A stretch of DNA of 64,000 nucleotides from assembly GCF_024172095.1 (NCBI RefSeq), contig NZ_JAMZDX010000004.1, positions 682,001-746,000 on the forward strand, in the 5' to 3' direction. Under the pieces are notes generated by a model. The model worked only from the letters and a program-made list of their open reading frames with translations. It made no database searches and was not told where the DNA came from. A program made the translations under genes and the position numbers. Shown here piece by piece: positions 16,046 to 24,104 of the stretch. The first letter of the stretch is position 1; each line of letters begins with the position of its first letter. This DNA comes from Kitasatospora cinereorecta. GTDB lineage: Bacteria; Actinomycetota; Actinomycetes; Streptomycetales; Streptomycetaceae.

Positions 16046-16489
16046 GTGACAGTGGTGCCGCAAGGCCAGGCCGGCGTTGCCCAGGGCGGGAGCACCGGCA
16101 GTCTCTACGACATTCTCGAGCTGATCCTGGACCGCGGGCTGGTGATCGACGTCTTCATCCGGGTCTCCCTGGTCGGCATCGAGATCCTGAAGATCGACAT
16201 CCGGATCGTCGTCGCCAGCGTCGACACCTATCTTCGGTTCGCCGAGGCCTGCAACCGCCTCGATCTGGAAGCAGGGCGGAAGGCGCCGACCCAGCTCACC
16301 GACATCGTCGGTGAGGTCACCGAGGGCGGTGCGCACGGCAAGAGCAAGGGCGCGCTGTCCGGTGCCGTGGAAGCCGTGACCGACACCCTCCACCTCGGCC
16401 GCGACAGCGACGAGGACGAGGACGAGGAGCGGCCCGCGCCCAAGCGTGAGCGGCCAGCGCGCAGGCCGACCCGGCGCCGGGAGGAATGA
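16046..16489 (+). CDS. gvpA: Gas vesicle major structural protein GvpA, 147 aa
   Basis: GTG at 16046 follows GAGAGGAGG. Residues 18-80 carry the GvpA signature: LYDILELILDRGLVIDVFIR, VSLVGIEILKIDIRIVVASV, DTYLRFAEACNRLDL. GvpA is the small hydrophobic wall protein of the vesicle shell. Here it has an unusually long charged C-terminal extension of about 70 residues (acidic DSDEDEDEE, then Lys/Arg-rich), as is common in Streptomyces. The stop overlaps the next gene closely (1 base apart). Confidence 0.97.
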   Translation: MTVVPQGQAGVAQGGSTGSLYDILELILDRGLVIDVFIRVSLVGIEILKIDIRIVVASVDTYLRFAEACNRLDLEAGRKAPTQLTDIVGEVTEGGAHGKSKGALSGAVEAVTDTLHLGRDSDEDEDEERPAPKRERPARRPTRRREE

Positions 16490-16490
16490 C

Positions 16491-17204
16491 GTGTCCGTGT
16501 ACGTGTACTCCATCACCGCCGCCGACCATCCCCGAAGGCTGGACGGCCTCGTCGGGGTGGGCGAGCCGCCGTCCGTGCTTCGCAGCGTGTGCGCCGGGCC
16601 CCTCTGTGCGATCGTCAGCGACGCCCCGGACGGGCTGAGGCCCAAACGCCGTGACATCACCGCACACCAGAGCGTCCAGGAACGCCTGATGTCCGACGGC
16701 ACCGTTCTGCCGCTCCGGTTCGGCCTCACCGCGCCCGACGACGAGGCGGTACAGGCAGCGCTCACCGAACGCCACGACGAGTACCTGAGCCGGCTCACCG
16801 CACTGGACGGCTGCGTCGAGTACCACCTGAAGGCGGCCATCGACGAGAACACCCTGCTGCGACAGATCCTGCTGGAGACGCCCGAGGCCCGGCGGCTCAA
16901 CGACGAGATCATCGGCGGTGACACCGGCCCGGAACTGCCGCTGGCCCTCGGCAAACTGGTCGCCCAGGAGGTCCGGGCCCGTCACTACGCGCTGGCCACC
17001 GGCATCACGGAGGCCCTCCGGCCCCACACCCGCCAGGAGGTCAACACCGAGCCGACGGGAAAGGACTTCCTGAACGTCTCGTTCCTGGTGGACCGGGAGC
17101 ACGAGCAGCTGTTCCTCACGGCGGAGAAGGGCCTCACCGCCGAACTCGGCGAGGACTTCGACTTCCGGCTGCACGGCCCGCTGCCCGCCTACAGCTTCGT
17201 CTGA
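16491..17204 (+). CDS. gvpF: Gas vesicle protein GvpF, 237 aa
   Basis: GTG at 16491, two bases after the gvpA stop. The protein matches GvpL/GvpF: VYVYSITAADHPRRLDGLVG at the N-terminus, LPLRFGLTAPDDEAVQAALT in the middle, LNVSFLVDREHEQLF and the C-terminal signature GPLPAYSFV. GvpF is a minor vesicle protein facing the gas side and is required for assembly. Length is typical. Confidence 0.96.
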   Translation: MSVYVYSITAADHPRRLDGLVGVGEPPSVLRSVCAGPLCAIVSDAPDGLRPKRRDITAHQSVQERLMSDGTVLPLRFGLTAPDDEAVQAALTERHDEYLSRLTALDGCVEYHLKAAIDENTLLRQILLETPEARRLNDEIIGGDTGPELPLALGKLVAQEVRARHYALATGITEALRPHTRQEVNTEPTGKDFLNVSFLVDREHEQLFLTAEKGLTAELGEDFDFRLHGPLPAYSFV

Positions 17205-17218
17205 GAGGGGTAGTCGCC

Positions 17219-17470
17219 ATGGGCCTGCTCACCCAGATCCTCACCCTCCCGCTCGCACCGCTGCGCGGAACGGTGTGGGTACTGGAACGCGTGGTGGAGA
17301 CCGCCGAGAACGAGTACTACGACCCCGAACCCGTACAGCGGGAGCTCGCCGCGTTGGAGAAAGCGCTCCTGGCCGGTGAGATCGACGACGAGACGTTCGA
17401 CCGGCGTGAGGACGAGCTCCTCGACCGGCTGGACGAGATCAGAGCCCACCGACAGCAGACCGGCACCTGA
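17219..17470 (+). CDS. gvpG: Gas vesicle protein GvpG, 83 aa
   Basis: Starts MGLLTQILTLPLAPLRGTVW, the usual GvpG N-terminus, followed by a Tyr-Tyr element (ENEYYDPEPVQRELAALEKA) and an acidic helical tail (DRREDELLDRLDEIRAHRQQ). GvpG is a small assembly factor that interacts with GvpF and GvpL. Preceded by GAGAGGGG, 14 bases after gvpF. Confidence 0.95.
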   Translation: MGLLTQILTLPLAPLRGTVWVLERVVETAENEYYDPEPVQRELAALEKALLAGEIDDETFDRREDELLDRLDEIRAHRQQTGT

Positions 17471-17514
17471 CCACACATCGCGCAGTCCCGGCCGGAGAAG
17501 GAGGCGAAGCGATC

Positions 17515-17952
17515 GTGACCGACCCTGTGGCCAACCGCCTTGGCTCCTTCCCCTCCAGGTCGGCGCCGCCCGGGGGGCAGTCCTCGGCGAGCCTCGCCGA
17601 CATCCTGGAACGGGTGCTGGACAAGGGCATCGTCATCGCCGGGGACATCCAGATCAACCTCCTGGACATCGAGCTGCTCACCATCAAGCTGCGCTTGCTG
17701 ATCGCCTCCGTCGACAAGGCCAAGGAGATGGGCATCGACTGGTGGGAGCACGACCCCTCGCTGTCCTCCGGGGCAGGCAGCCGGGAGCCGCTGGAGGAGG
17801 AAAACCGGCGCCTGCGCGCACAGCTCGAGGCCCTGCAGGCCGAGAGGGGCCTGCCACCCGCTGCGGGCACCGACGAGACCCCGGCCCGCCGGCCCGCACG
17901 CGCGAGGCGGAACCCACCCCGCACCCGCCCCGACGCAGGGGACGAGCCATGA
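17515..17952 (+). CDS. gvpJ: Gas vesicle protein GvpJ, 145 aa
   Basis: GTG at 17515 after GAAGGAGG. Residues about 26-75 belong to the GvpA/J/M family: LADILERVLDKGIVIAGDIQ, INLLDIELLTIKLRLLIASV. A coiled-coil-like tail (EEENRRLRAQLEALQAERG) and a basic end follow. GvpJ is a minor GvpA homologue thought to nucleate the conical ends of vesicles. The last four bases overlap gvpL (ATGA). Confidence 0.95.
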   Translation: MTDPVANRLGSFPSRSAPPGGQSSASLADILERVLDKGIVIAGDIQINLLDIELLTIKLRLLIASVDKAKEMGIDWWEHDPSLSSGAGSREPLEEENRRLRAQLEALQAERGLPPAAGTDETPARRPARARRNPPRTRPDAGDEP

Positions 17953-18743
17953 CCGGGCCGACCCTCGCCTACACCTACGCCGTCGCCCGGTGGGCCGACG
18001 GCCTCGATCAGGCGGTCGGAGCCGTCACCGGGGTCGCCGGCTGCCGGGTCCATCTGGTGCGGGCCACGCACGAGCGAAGCCTCGTGGCAGCCGTGAGCTC
18101 AGTACCCTCCGGCGACTTCGACGAGGCCTCGCTCCGGCGGCACCTGGAGGAGCTGCCGTGGCTCGAGGATGTCGCCAGGGCTCACCACGGCGTGATCGAG
18201 GCCATCGCCACCCACACCACCGTGCTGCCACTGCGTCTGGCCACGGTGCACCTCGACGACGGTCGGGTGCGTGCGGTGCTCGACACCCGGCAGGACGCCT
18301 TCCTCGACCGCCTCGCCGAACTGGCCGGCCTGCTGGAGTGGGGCGTCAAGCTGTACGTCGACGCCGCAGCCGCCCCTCCCCCGCCCTCCGTCGAGAACCT
18401 CAGCCCCGGCCGCGCCTACCTCCGCCACCGCCGGGCCGAACAGGACCTCAGACAGGACAGCTACCAGGCGGCCCGCACGGCGGCCGAACGCATCGACGCC
18501 ACTGCCCGGCTGCACGCCGTGGACCGGGTCCGCCACCGCGTCCAACTGGGTGAACTGGCGCCGGGCCCCGGCACGAACGTCGTCAACGACGCCTACCTCG
18601 TCCCCGCGGAGCACGCCGCGGCCTTCCGCACCGACGCCCTGCGCGCGGCCGACGGCCTGCCAGGCGTCCGGATCGCCGTCACCGGCCCCTGGGCCCCGTA
18701 CTCCTTCGCCACGCTTCCCCCGGAGGAGGAGGCCTCACCGTGA
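17949..18743 (+). CDS. gvpL: Gas vesicle protein GvpL, 264 aa
   Basis: ATG at 17949 overlaps the gvpJ stop. A second GvpL/GvpF-family protein: TLAYTYAVARWADGLDQAVG, ATHTTVLPLRLATVHLDDGR, then VVNDAYLVPAEHAAAFRTDA and the C-terminal GPWAPYSFATLP. It is longer than GvpF and differs in the middle. Members bind several other Gvp proteins and form an assembly hub. It overlaps gvpS by 4 bases. Confidence 0.95.
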   Translation: MTGPTLAYTYAVARWADGLDQAVGAVTGVAGCRVHLVRATHERSLVAAVSSVPSGDFDEASLRRHLEELPWLEDVARAHHGVIEAIATHTTVLPLRLATVHLDDGRVRAVLDTRQDAFLDRLAELAGLLEWGVKLYVDAAAAPPPPSVENLSPGRAYLRHRRAEQDLRQDSYQAARTAAERIDATARLHAVDRVRHRVQLGELAPGPGTNVVNDAYLVPAEHAAAFRTDALRAADGLPGVRIAVTGPWAPYSFATLPPEEEASP

Positions 18744-18982
18744 GAGCAGCCGACGGCCTCCCGGCCACCCCTGACGCCCCCGTGCCGCAGCGGCAGGTCG
18801 CCCTCATCGACCTGCTCGACCGTCTCCTCAGCAGCGGCGTCGTCCTCACCGGCGACATCGTCCTGTCCGTCGCGGACATCGACCTGGTGCGGATCTCCCT
18901 GCGCGCGCTCATCGTGGCCATCAGCGACCAGCATCCGGCGCCATGGGCCGCGGAAACCCCACAACGGCCCGGAAGACCATGA
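18740..18982 (+). CDS. gvpS: Gas vesicle protein GvpS, 80 aa
   Basis: GTG at 18740 overlaps the gvpL stop. A short GvpA-related protein: VALIDLLDRLLSSGVVLTGD, IVLSVADIDLVRISLRALIV. In actinobacterial clusters this position between gvpL and gvpK is called gvpS. It is a minor structural homologue. Overlaps gvpK by 4 bases (ATGA). Confidence 0.92.
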   Translation: MRAADGLPATPDAPVPQRQVALIDLLDRLLSSGVVLTGDIVLSVADIDLVRISLRALIVAISDQHPAPWAAETPQRPGRP

Positions 18983-19383
18983 CCGGCGACGCCACCGGCC
19001 GGAACCGATTCGACGAGGTCGCCGAAGCAGCCACGCGCGCCTTCCGCCTGCTGCCGGCCACCCCCGACGACTCCGCTCCCGCACAGCACCCGACTCCGGC
19101 ACGTCAGCCGCGAAGGATCACCACGAGCCCGGACACCGTCGAACGCGACCTCATGAAGCTCGTCCTCACCATCGTCGAACTCCTGCGCCAGCTCATCGAA
19201 CGCCAAGCACTCCACCGGGTGGAGTCCGGCGACCTCACCGACGAGCAGGAAGAAACCCTGGGCGCCACACTCATGGCCCTCCACGACCGCATGACAGAAC
19301 TCTGCACCCGCTACGGCCTGACCCTCCAGGACCTCAACCTGGACCTCGGCCCGCTCGGCACCCTCCTCACGCCACCGGACTGA
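18979..19383 (+). CDS. gvpK: Gas vesicle protein GvpK, 134 aa
   Basis: ATG at 18979 (MTGDATGRNRFDEVAEA) overlaps the gvpS stop; an upstream in-frame ATG at 18943 lies inside gvpS. The core matches GvpK: TVERDLMKLVLTIVELLRQL, IERQALHRVESGDLTDEQEE, LGATLMALHDRMTELCTRYG. GvpK is an essential minor protein in vesicle formation. It closes the operon; the 280 bases after it, up to the insertion element, hold no gene I can support. Confidence 0.95.
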   Translation: MTGDATGRNRFDEVAEAATRAFRLLPATPDDSAPAQHPTPARQPRRITTSPDTVERDLMKLVLTIVELLRQLIERQALHRVESGDLTDEQEETLGATLMALHDRMTELCTRYGLTLQDLNLDLGPLGTLLTPPD

Positions 19384-19662
19384 CCGCGACCGCCCCCGGC
19401 ACGACGGCGCCCGGCCGGCAGCAACCCCGCCCTGCGCCGCTCTTCTCCTCCCGCACTCACGTGGCCCCGAGCCGCAGTTGCCCGCCCACGCGTACGAGGA
19501 CCTGAAGGCGGCCGGCGGCATGAGTTGAGACGCCATGCGCGACTCGGGCCGGGCGCCCGCGTCCCCTGCGCATCAGTGGGCACCACGTCCTCGGTGAGGG
19601 TCGGCGCCAGGACTGGGCCGATGGTGGCGGGGACGTGCTCGACCTCGGTTGGTGTTTTCGGT

Positions 19663-19670
19663 GAGTTCGG
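19663..19670. repeat. Left 8-bp target-site duplication
   Basis: GAGTTCGG directly abuts the left terminal repeat of the ISL3-type element and is repeated exactly at 22437-22444 next to the right terminus. Eight-base duplications are typical of the ISL3 family. Confidence 0.85.
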
Positions 19671-19701
19671 GGGTCTGGCTCAGGTTTTGTGATCGGTCAC
19701 G
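19671..19701 (+). repeat. Left terminal inverted repeat
   Basis: Begins GGGTCTGGCTCAGGTTTTGT and continues with GATCGGTCACG. It pairs with the reverse complement of 22406-22436 with three mismatches. Confidence 0.85.
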
Positions 19702-19790
19702 CTGTGTGAGCGATCTTGGTGTTCTGTCGAGCTCGGAGATCGTCCGAAAGTCGTCGGCAGAGCGCGAGGTGAGGCCGACAGTCGGCGACT

Positions 19791-21078
19791 GTGACGCAAT
19801 CCTGTTCCCTGCTTGGGGAGTTGTTGTTCCCGTCGCTTCCGATGGTGGAGGTGATTCGTGTCGAGACGAGCAATCCCGCGGTGCGGGTGGAGATACGGGC
19901 GATCGGGGCTGGCGCCTTCTGCGGCGGGTCGTACTCGCGCTGCGGGTGCGCCGGTTCACCTGCCCGGACGGACCGTGCCCCCGGCGCACGTTCGTCGAGC
20001 AGGTCCAAGGGCCACCGGGTCCTGGACCTGCTCCCGGAGCGCGACGCCGCCACCCTCATCCCCTGGCTCGCGGCCCACCCGCAGGTCGAGGTGATCTGCC
20101 GTGACCGCGCCAGCGCCTACGCGGAGGCCGCCGACACCGCGGCGCCCCAGGCCTTGCAGGTGGCTGACCGCTTCAACCTGTGGCAGAACCTCACCCGCGC
20201 CGTCGAACGCACCGTGATGGACCACCGCCCCTGCCTGAACAGCCTCCCCCTGGTCGAGCCGGAGCCGGAACCACAGTGGGAGACCCCGCTGCCCAGCGAC
20301 AGCGAGACCGGCGCGGCCGACCAGGAGCCGGCCGACCCCACCGGGCGGATGGCCGACCGCCGCCGCGCCCACCACGCCCTGGTCCACCAACTGCTGGAGC
20401 ACGGCATGAGTATGCGCGAGGTCGCCCGCCACCTGGGGTGGAGCCGCAATACGGTCCGCCGGTACGCGCACGCCAAGCACTGGCAGGACATGGTGAAGGG
20501 CCGGCGCCCCCGGGGCAGCAAGCTCGACCCCTTCAAGCCTTGCCTCGCCCAGCGTTGGGAGGAGACCGGCGGGAAGGTCACCGGGAAGGCCCTTCTTGCC
20601 GAGATCACCGAACACGGCTACCGGGGCGGCCACACACTCCTGCCTCAGTGGAAGGGCCAGACCCTCCTCGCCCCCGCCACCGCCGCCACCGTCCGTCCGG
20701 CAGGTCACCGGCCGGCTGACCCGCCACCCCGCAGGCCTCACCATGGACGAGGAAGTCCAGCGCAAGGCCGTCCTCGCGCACTGCCCCGAACTGGACACCG
20801 CCGCCGGCCTGGTCACCTCCTTCGCGGAGATGCTCACCCTCTTGGAGGGCGATCGCCTCACCGAGTGGATCACCGAGGCCATGACCTCGGGCCTGCGCGG
20901 GATCAGCACCTTCGCCGTCGGCCTGAACAGCGACTTCGCGGCCGTCCAGGCCGGACTGACCACCCACTGGAACTCCGGCCACGTGGAAGGAGCCGTCAAC
21001 CGGATCAAGATGCTGAAACGACAAATGTTCGGACGTGCGGGCTTCCCGCTCCTGCGCAAGCGAGTCCTTCTCGCCTGA
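19791..21078 (+). pseudogene. ISL3-family transposase, frameshifted and internally deleted
   Basis: Pieces of the transposase are recognisable in three frames. Frame 1 gives the N-terminus (LLFPSLPMVEVIRVETSNPA). A second frame gives LALRVRRFTCPDGPCPRRTF, part of the zinc-binding region. Frame 1 resumes with the DDE-type segment (GHRVLDLLPERDAATLIPWL, VEVICRDRASAYAEAA, QVADRFNLWQNLTRAVERTV) and an HTH insertion (VARHLGWSRNTVRRYAHA). A third frame from about 20660 supplies the C-terminus (TTHWNSGHVEGAVNRIKMLK RQMFGR). The zinc-finger and first catalytic Asp region are missing. The product cannot be functional, so the element would depend on another ISL3 transposase. Confidence 0.85.
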
Positions 21079-21194
21079 TGCTCCGTCAGGCGAGTGCCAA
21101 AAGTGATCAGCCCGTGCGGTCCACCGGTGACAGCCGGGTCGCTCATGAGGTAGGAGTGATCCGGAACGTCTACGGACGGGTAAGGGGTGGGTTG

Positions 21195-22280
21195 ATGGGA
21201 AGTGCTGGAGAGCGCCTGGGTGAGGGCGTCGATCTCGGCGACCCGTGGTCTGGGGTGGACGCGGCCCGGCTGGCTCATGCGGCGAAGGAGCAGGGCGAGC
21301 GCCCGGTGCCGGGCGTGCGGGACATGGCGTCGTACCTGGCGGCTCAGGTGTCCGATGTCTCGCACCGGGAGGTGGTGGGCCCCCTGCTCGACGGACAGGG
21401 GGCGAGCGGGGTCGTCGTGCGGCGAGGCGCGGTGCTCGCCTCCTGGGGAGACCCGGAACAGGAGGAGATGGCCTACAGCGCCACCAAGAGCGTCCTGTCG
21501 CTGGTGGCCGGCTTGGCCTTCGACGACGGGCTGCTCCGGCTGGACGAGCCGGTCTGCCAGTCGGTCGACCTGCCGCAGTTCGGCGACGCGCACGGACGGA
21601 AGATCACCTGGCGGCACCTCCTGGATCAGACCAGCCAGTGGGAAGGCGAGCTCTGGGGCAAGCCCACCTGGATCGATGCCCAGAGCACCCGTGAGGGGAC
21701 GGAGTCGGCCGGAGGTTCGCCCGGAGCGGGCTGGGCCTACAACGATGTCCGGGTCAACCTGACCGCCCTCGCGCTCACCGTCCTGCTCCGCCGGCCCCTG
21801 CCCGAGGTGCTGCGCGAGCGGATCATGGAGCCGATCGGGGCCTCGTCCAGCTGGTCCTGGCATGGCTATGCGGACTCCGCAGTCGACCTCGACGGCCGGC
21901 GGGTCCCCGTGGTGTCCGGTGGCGCGCACTGGGGTGGCGGACTGTGGATCAGCGCCCTCGACCTGGCCCGGATCGGGCAGCTCTGCCTCCGGAGCGGGCA
22001 GTGGGGTGAGCGCCGGCTCTTCTCCGCCCGGTGGACCGAGGAGATGTGGCGGCCCTGCCCGGTCAAGCCCAACTACGGGCTGTCGTGGTGGCTGAACGAC
22101 CATCTCACGGTCTGGCCCGAGGCTCCGTCCTCCGGACGTTGCGCCCGAGGAAACGGCGGCGGCCACCTGCTGTGGGTTGATCCCGCGCGGGACCTGGTGG
22201 TGAGTTCGCGCTGGGGAGCGGAGGTCGAGTCGCTCCTCGCGGAGGTGTCGCGCGCGGTCGAGCCGACGCCGGCGGCCTGA
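21195..22280 (+). CDS. Serine beta-lactamase-like hydrolase, 361 aa (IS passenger)
   Basis: ATG at 21195 after AAGGGG. The protein belongs to the class C beta-lactamase/penicillin-binding (serine hydrolase) family: YSATKSVLSLVAGLAFDDGL contains the SxxK motif (Ser-Ala-Thr-Lys), GWAYNDVRVNLTALALTVLL the Tyr motif, and the C-terminal part has GNGGGHLLWVDPARDLVVSS in place of the KTG box region (His-Leu-Leu). Such proteins range from esterases to D-amino-acid peptidases; drug resistance cannot be claimed. No signal peptide, so cytoplasmic. It is carried inside the IS termini. Confidence 0.88.
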   Translation: MGSAGERLGEGVDLGDPWSGVDAARLAHAAKEQGERPVPGVRDMASYLAAQVSDVSHREVVGPLLDGQGASGVVVRRGAVLASWGDPEQEEMAYSATKSVLSLVAGLAFDDGLLRLDEPVCQSVDLPQFGDAHGRKITWRHLLDQTSQWEGELWGKPTWIDAQSTREGTESAGGSPGAGWAYNDVRVNLTALALTVLLRRPLPEVLRERIMEPIGASSSWSWHGYADSAVDLDGRRVPVVSGGAHWGGGLWISALDLARIGQLCLRSGQWGERRLFSARWTEEMWRPCPVKPNYGLSWWLNDHLTVWPEAPSSGRCARGNGGGHLLWVDPARDLVVSSRWGAEVESLLAEVSRAVEPTPAA

Positions 22281-22405
22281 GGGCGCGCCCCGCGGTGCCC
22301 CCTCGTTGCCGAGCGCGGCCCGAGGTCGTCACCGCCACCTCCGCGTCGGGACCCACCTGGAAGTCGTTCTACAAGCCCGGCCGGGCATCAGGATCCGTCA
22401 CGCAC

Positions 22406-22436
22406 CGTCACCGATCACAGAACTTGAGCCAGACCC
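22406..22436 (-). repeat. Right terminal inverted repeat
   Basis: Its reverse complement starts GGGTCTGGCTCAAGTTCTGT and continues GATCGGTGACG. It differs from the left repeat at three positions. Confidence 0.85.
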
Positions 22437-22444
22437 GAGTTCGG
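22437..22444. repeat. Right 8-bp target-site duplication
   Basis: GAGTTCGG, identical to 19663-19670. Confidence 0.85.
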
Positions 22445-22628
22445 GAGCCACTGATCGGGTGACCGACCGGTAGGACCCGGTTCCGGGGCGGCGGTCATCG
22501 AGGCGAGGTAGCTTTGCAGGGCGGGCCTTTCGGTTGCCTCCCTGACAAGACCTCGCCGGGGCCGCACCTGTGTGCGGTGCCGGTGTGTCACGGCACCGCC
22601 TGGTGGGGCGTGTTGATGGGCTCGTTCG
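22445..22628 (-). other. Gap with possible remnant of an IS-interrupted gene
   Basis: On the minus strand a frame with coding-like composition (GLVREATERPALQSYLASMT) runs toward the element. If the element and one duplication are removed, it joins a frame on the left side (TEVEHVPATIGPVLAPTLTE) without a stop. This suggests a gene was interrupted, but no family is recognised and no start is visible. Confidence 0.3.
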
Positions 22629-23457
22629 TCAGCGGATGTCGAGCAGGGCATGGGCGATGGCCGCCTGCTCCGGTTGGAGCGTGCTGGCGCCGTCCTCGAT
22701 GTCCCACAGAGCGTTCTGCAGGACGCGCCCGAGCGTCCACGCGATGGCTTGCCTGCGGTCCAGCCCGATGACCTCGGCCATGAGATGGAGCCGGTAGTTG
22801 ACGGCGCGGGGGACGTTGCCGGTGGCCACGACGTCGTCCCATCGGTTGCGCAGGGCGGGTAGCAGCTCGAAGCCGGGGTGTCCGGCGAGCGGCTTCGGGT
22901 CGATGGCAAGCCACCGCGTCCGTCCCGCGGGTTGGGAGGAGGGGTGCTGGGCGAGGACGTTGTCGTAGTGAAGGTCCCAGTGCATGAGCCGGTCGCCGGG
23001 TTCCGGGAGAACTTCCCGCGTCGCGGCCGCGCAGGAGACCAGGGGCCAGGAGCTCGCTGAGGATCTGCAGTGCGGCGGTGTCATCTGCCACGCCGGCGAG
23101 TGAGCGGCTTGCGTCCAGCCGTTCGAGGAGCATCGTCCCGGTGTCGGGGTCGCTGTCCAGGAGGCGGACCGCGTCGCGGCCGGACCACACGTGCAGGGCG
23201 AGCGGTTCGCCTCGGGTCTCCTCGTCCACTGGCTGCAGCTTGAGCACCGCGGCGGTGCCGTCCGCCCGGACGACCGGAAGGACCAGCGCGACGACCCCGT
23301 GGGCCGGCGGACCGTCCGGTCGCAGGTCCCCGCAGTCCAGGAAGCTCTCCGCCAGGGCGGGCAGGGCGGTGACCCATGCCCGCCCGAGGTCACCACGATG
23401 GGAGGCGGCCAACGCCTCGGGGACACGGATGCGATGGTGCGGTGAGCCGACGGTCAT
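22629..23457 (-). pseudogene. Aminoglycoside/hydroxyurea resistance kinase, frameshifted
   Basis: From ATG at 23457 the first frame gives the N-lobe (ALAASHRGDLGRAWVTALPA; TAAVLKLQPVDEETRGEPLA; AVRLLDSDPDTGTMLLERLD). Near 23025-23045 the reading frame changes and about 30-45 residues expected for the family are absent. The second frame continues with REVLPEPGDRLMHWDLHYDN (catalytic loop, HxDxxxxN), WLAIDPKPLAGHPGFELLPA and the helical C-terminus. The match is to the APH(6)-type family (Strep6P-like, also called hydroxyurea kinase). Because of the deletion and shift it is very likely inactive. Confidence 0.85.
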
Positions 23458-23633
23458 GGCGCTCCTGCTTCGACGCCTGGTGATGTCCCAGAATGCCTCA
23501 GGACGGCCGTCCGGGTGTGTGCGTGACCGAGACACGCTGTTGCGGTCCGTCATCCCGTGGGAGCCGTCGTGCCCGGAGCGGCCGACATGGGGTCGGCGAT
23601 GCAACCATGGCCGGCGGCGGCTGGATTCCTGGC

Positions 23634-23942
23634 ATGCCATCACACCTCGGTCCCGGCGCTTCGGGCGCCTTCCGACGCTTCGCCGGACGGCTCGCCCGTG
23701 GCTCACTGGGCCTCCCCGTGCCGGAAGGGATCGACTTCTGGGAAGAGCTCGGCGAGTCGCCTTCTCAGGCGGAGACCTGCTTCGCCATCTTCGCCAACGT
23801 TCTTGAACTGGACGAGCAGGGCGAGCCTGTCAACGAGAAGCACGCCGGGCGCAGGGCAGCGACGTGGCTCTACAAGTACTGCACCGGATCGCTGCCGCCG
23901 GGCGAGCCGGACCTCGAACCGTGGGAATGCGAACTTCATTGA
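23634..23942 (+). CDS. Conserved hypothetical protein (DUF7677-like), 102 aa
   Basis: The start at 23634 (MPSHLGPGASGAFRRFAGRL) agrees with the pattern of a small actinobacterial family: a Gly-Ile-Asp-aromatic turn (PEGIDFWEELGESPS), AETCFAIFANVLELDEQGEP, AGRRAATWLYKYCTGSL and an acidic Trp-containing end. An alternative start at 23607 is possible. Family number from memory and not certain. No known function. Confidence 0.7.
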   Translation: MPSHLGPGASGAFRRFAGRLARGSLGLPVPEGIDFWEELGESPSQAETCFAIFANVLELDEQGEPVNEKHAGRRAATWLYKYCTGSLPPGEPDLEPWECELH

Positions 23943-24104
23943 CCAGGACGAGCCTCAACCCACCCTGGACGCCATGAGGTTCGAGCAGCCGTCGCCGCGC
24001 GGCGCCCCGCGGCCACGCGGTCGCTGCCGCCGTCGTGCCCCGGCCTGTCGACCAACCCTGTCGAGGGCCCCGCGGAGCACGGACGGCCACGGGGGCCTCC
24101 GGGG

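Larger units (their letters stand above)
19671..22436. mobile_element. ISL3-type element with passenger gene, 2766 bp
   Basis: Bounded by 31-bp terminal inverted repeats that match at 28 of 31 positions and by an exact 8-bp duplication. It contains remnants of an ISL3-family transposase (19791-21078) and, downstream and in the same direction, an intact serine-hydrolase gene (21195-22280). Usual ISL3 elements are about 1.3-1.7 kb; the additional kilobase is the passenger. The flanking minus-strand frame would be continuous without the element, so it may have split a gene. Confidence 0.85.

Noticed and set aside
21195..22280. Calling the IS passenger gene an antibiotic beta-lactamase
   Set aside because: The SxxK serine hydrolase fold also covers esterases and peptidases, there is no signal peptide, and the KTG box is not clear.
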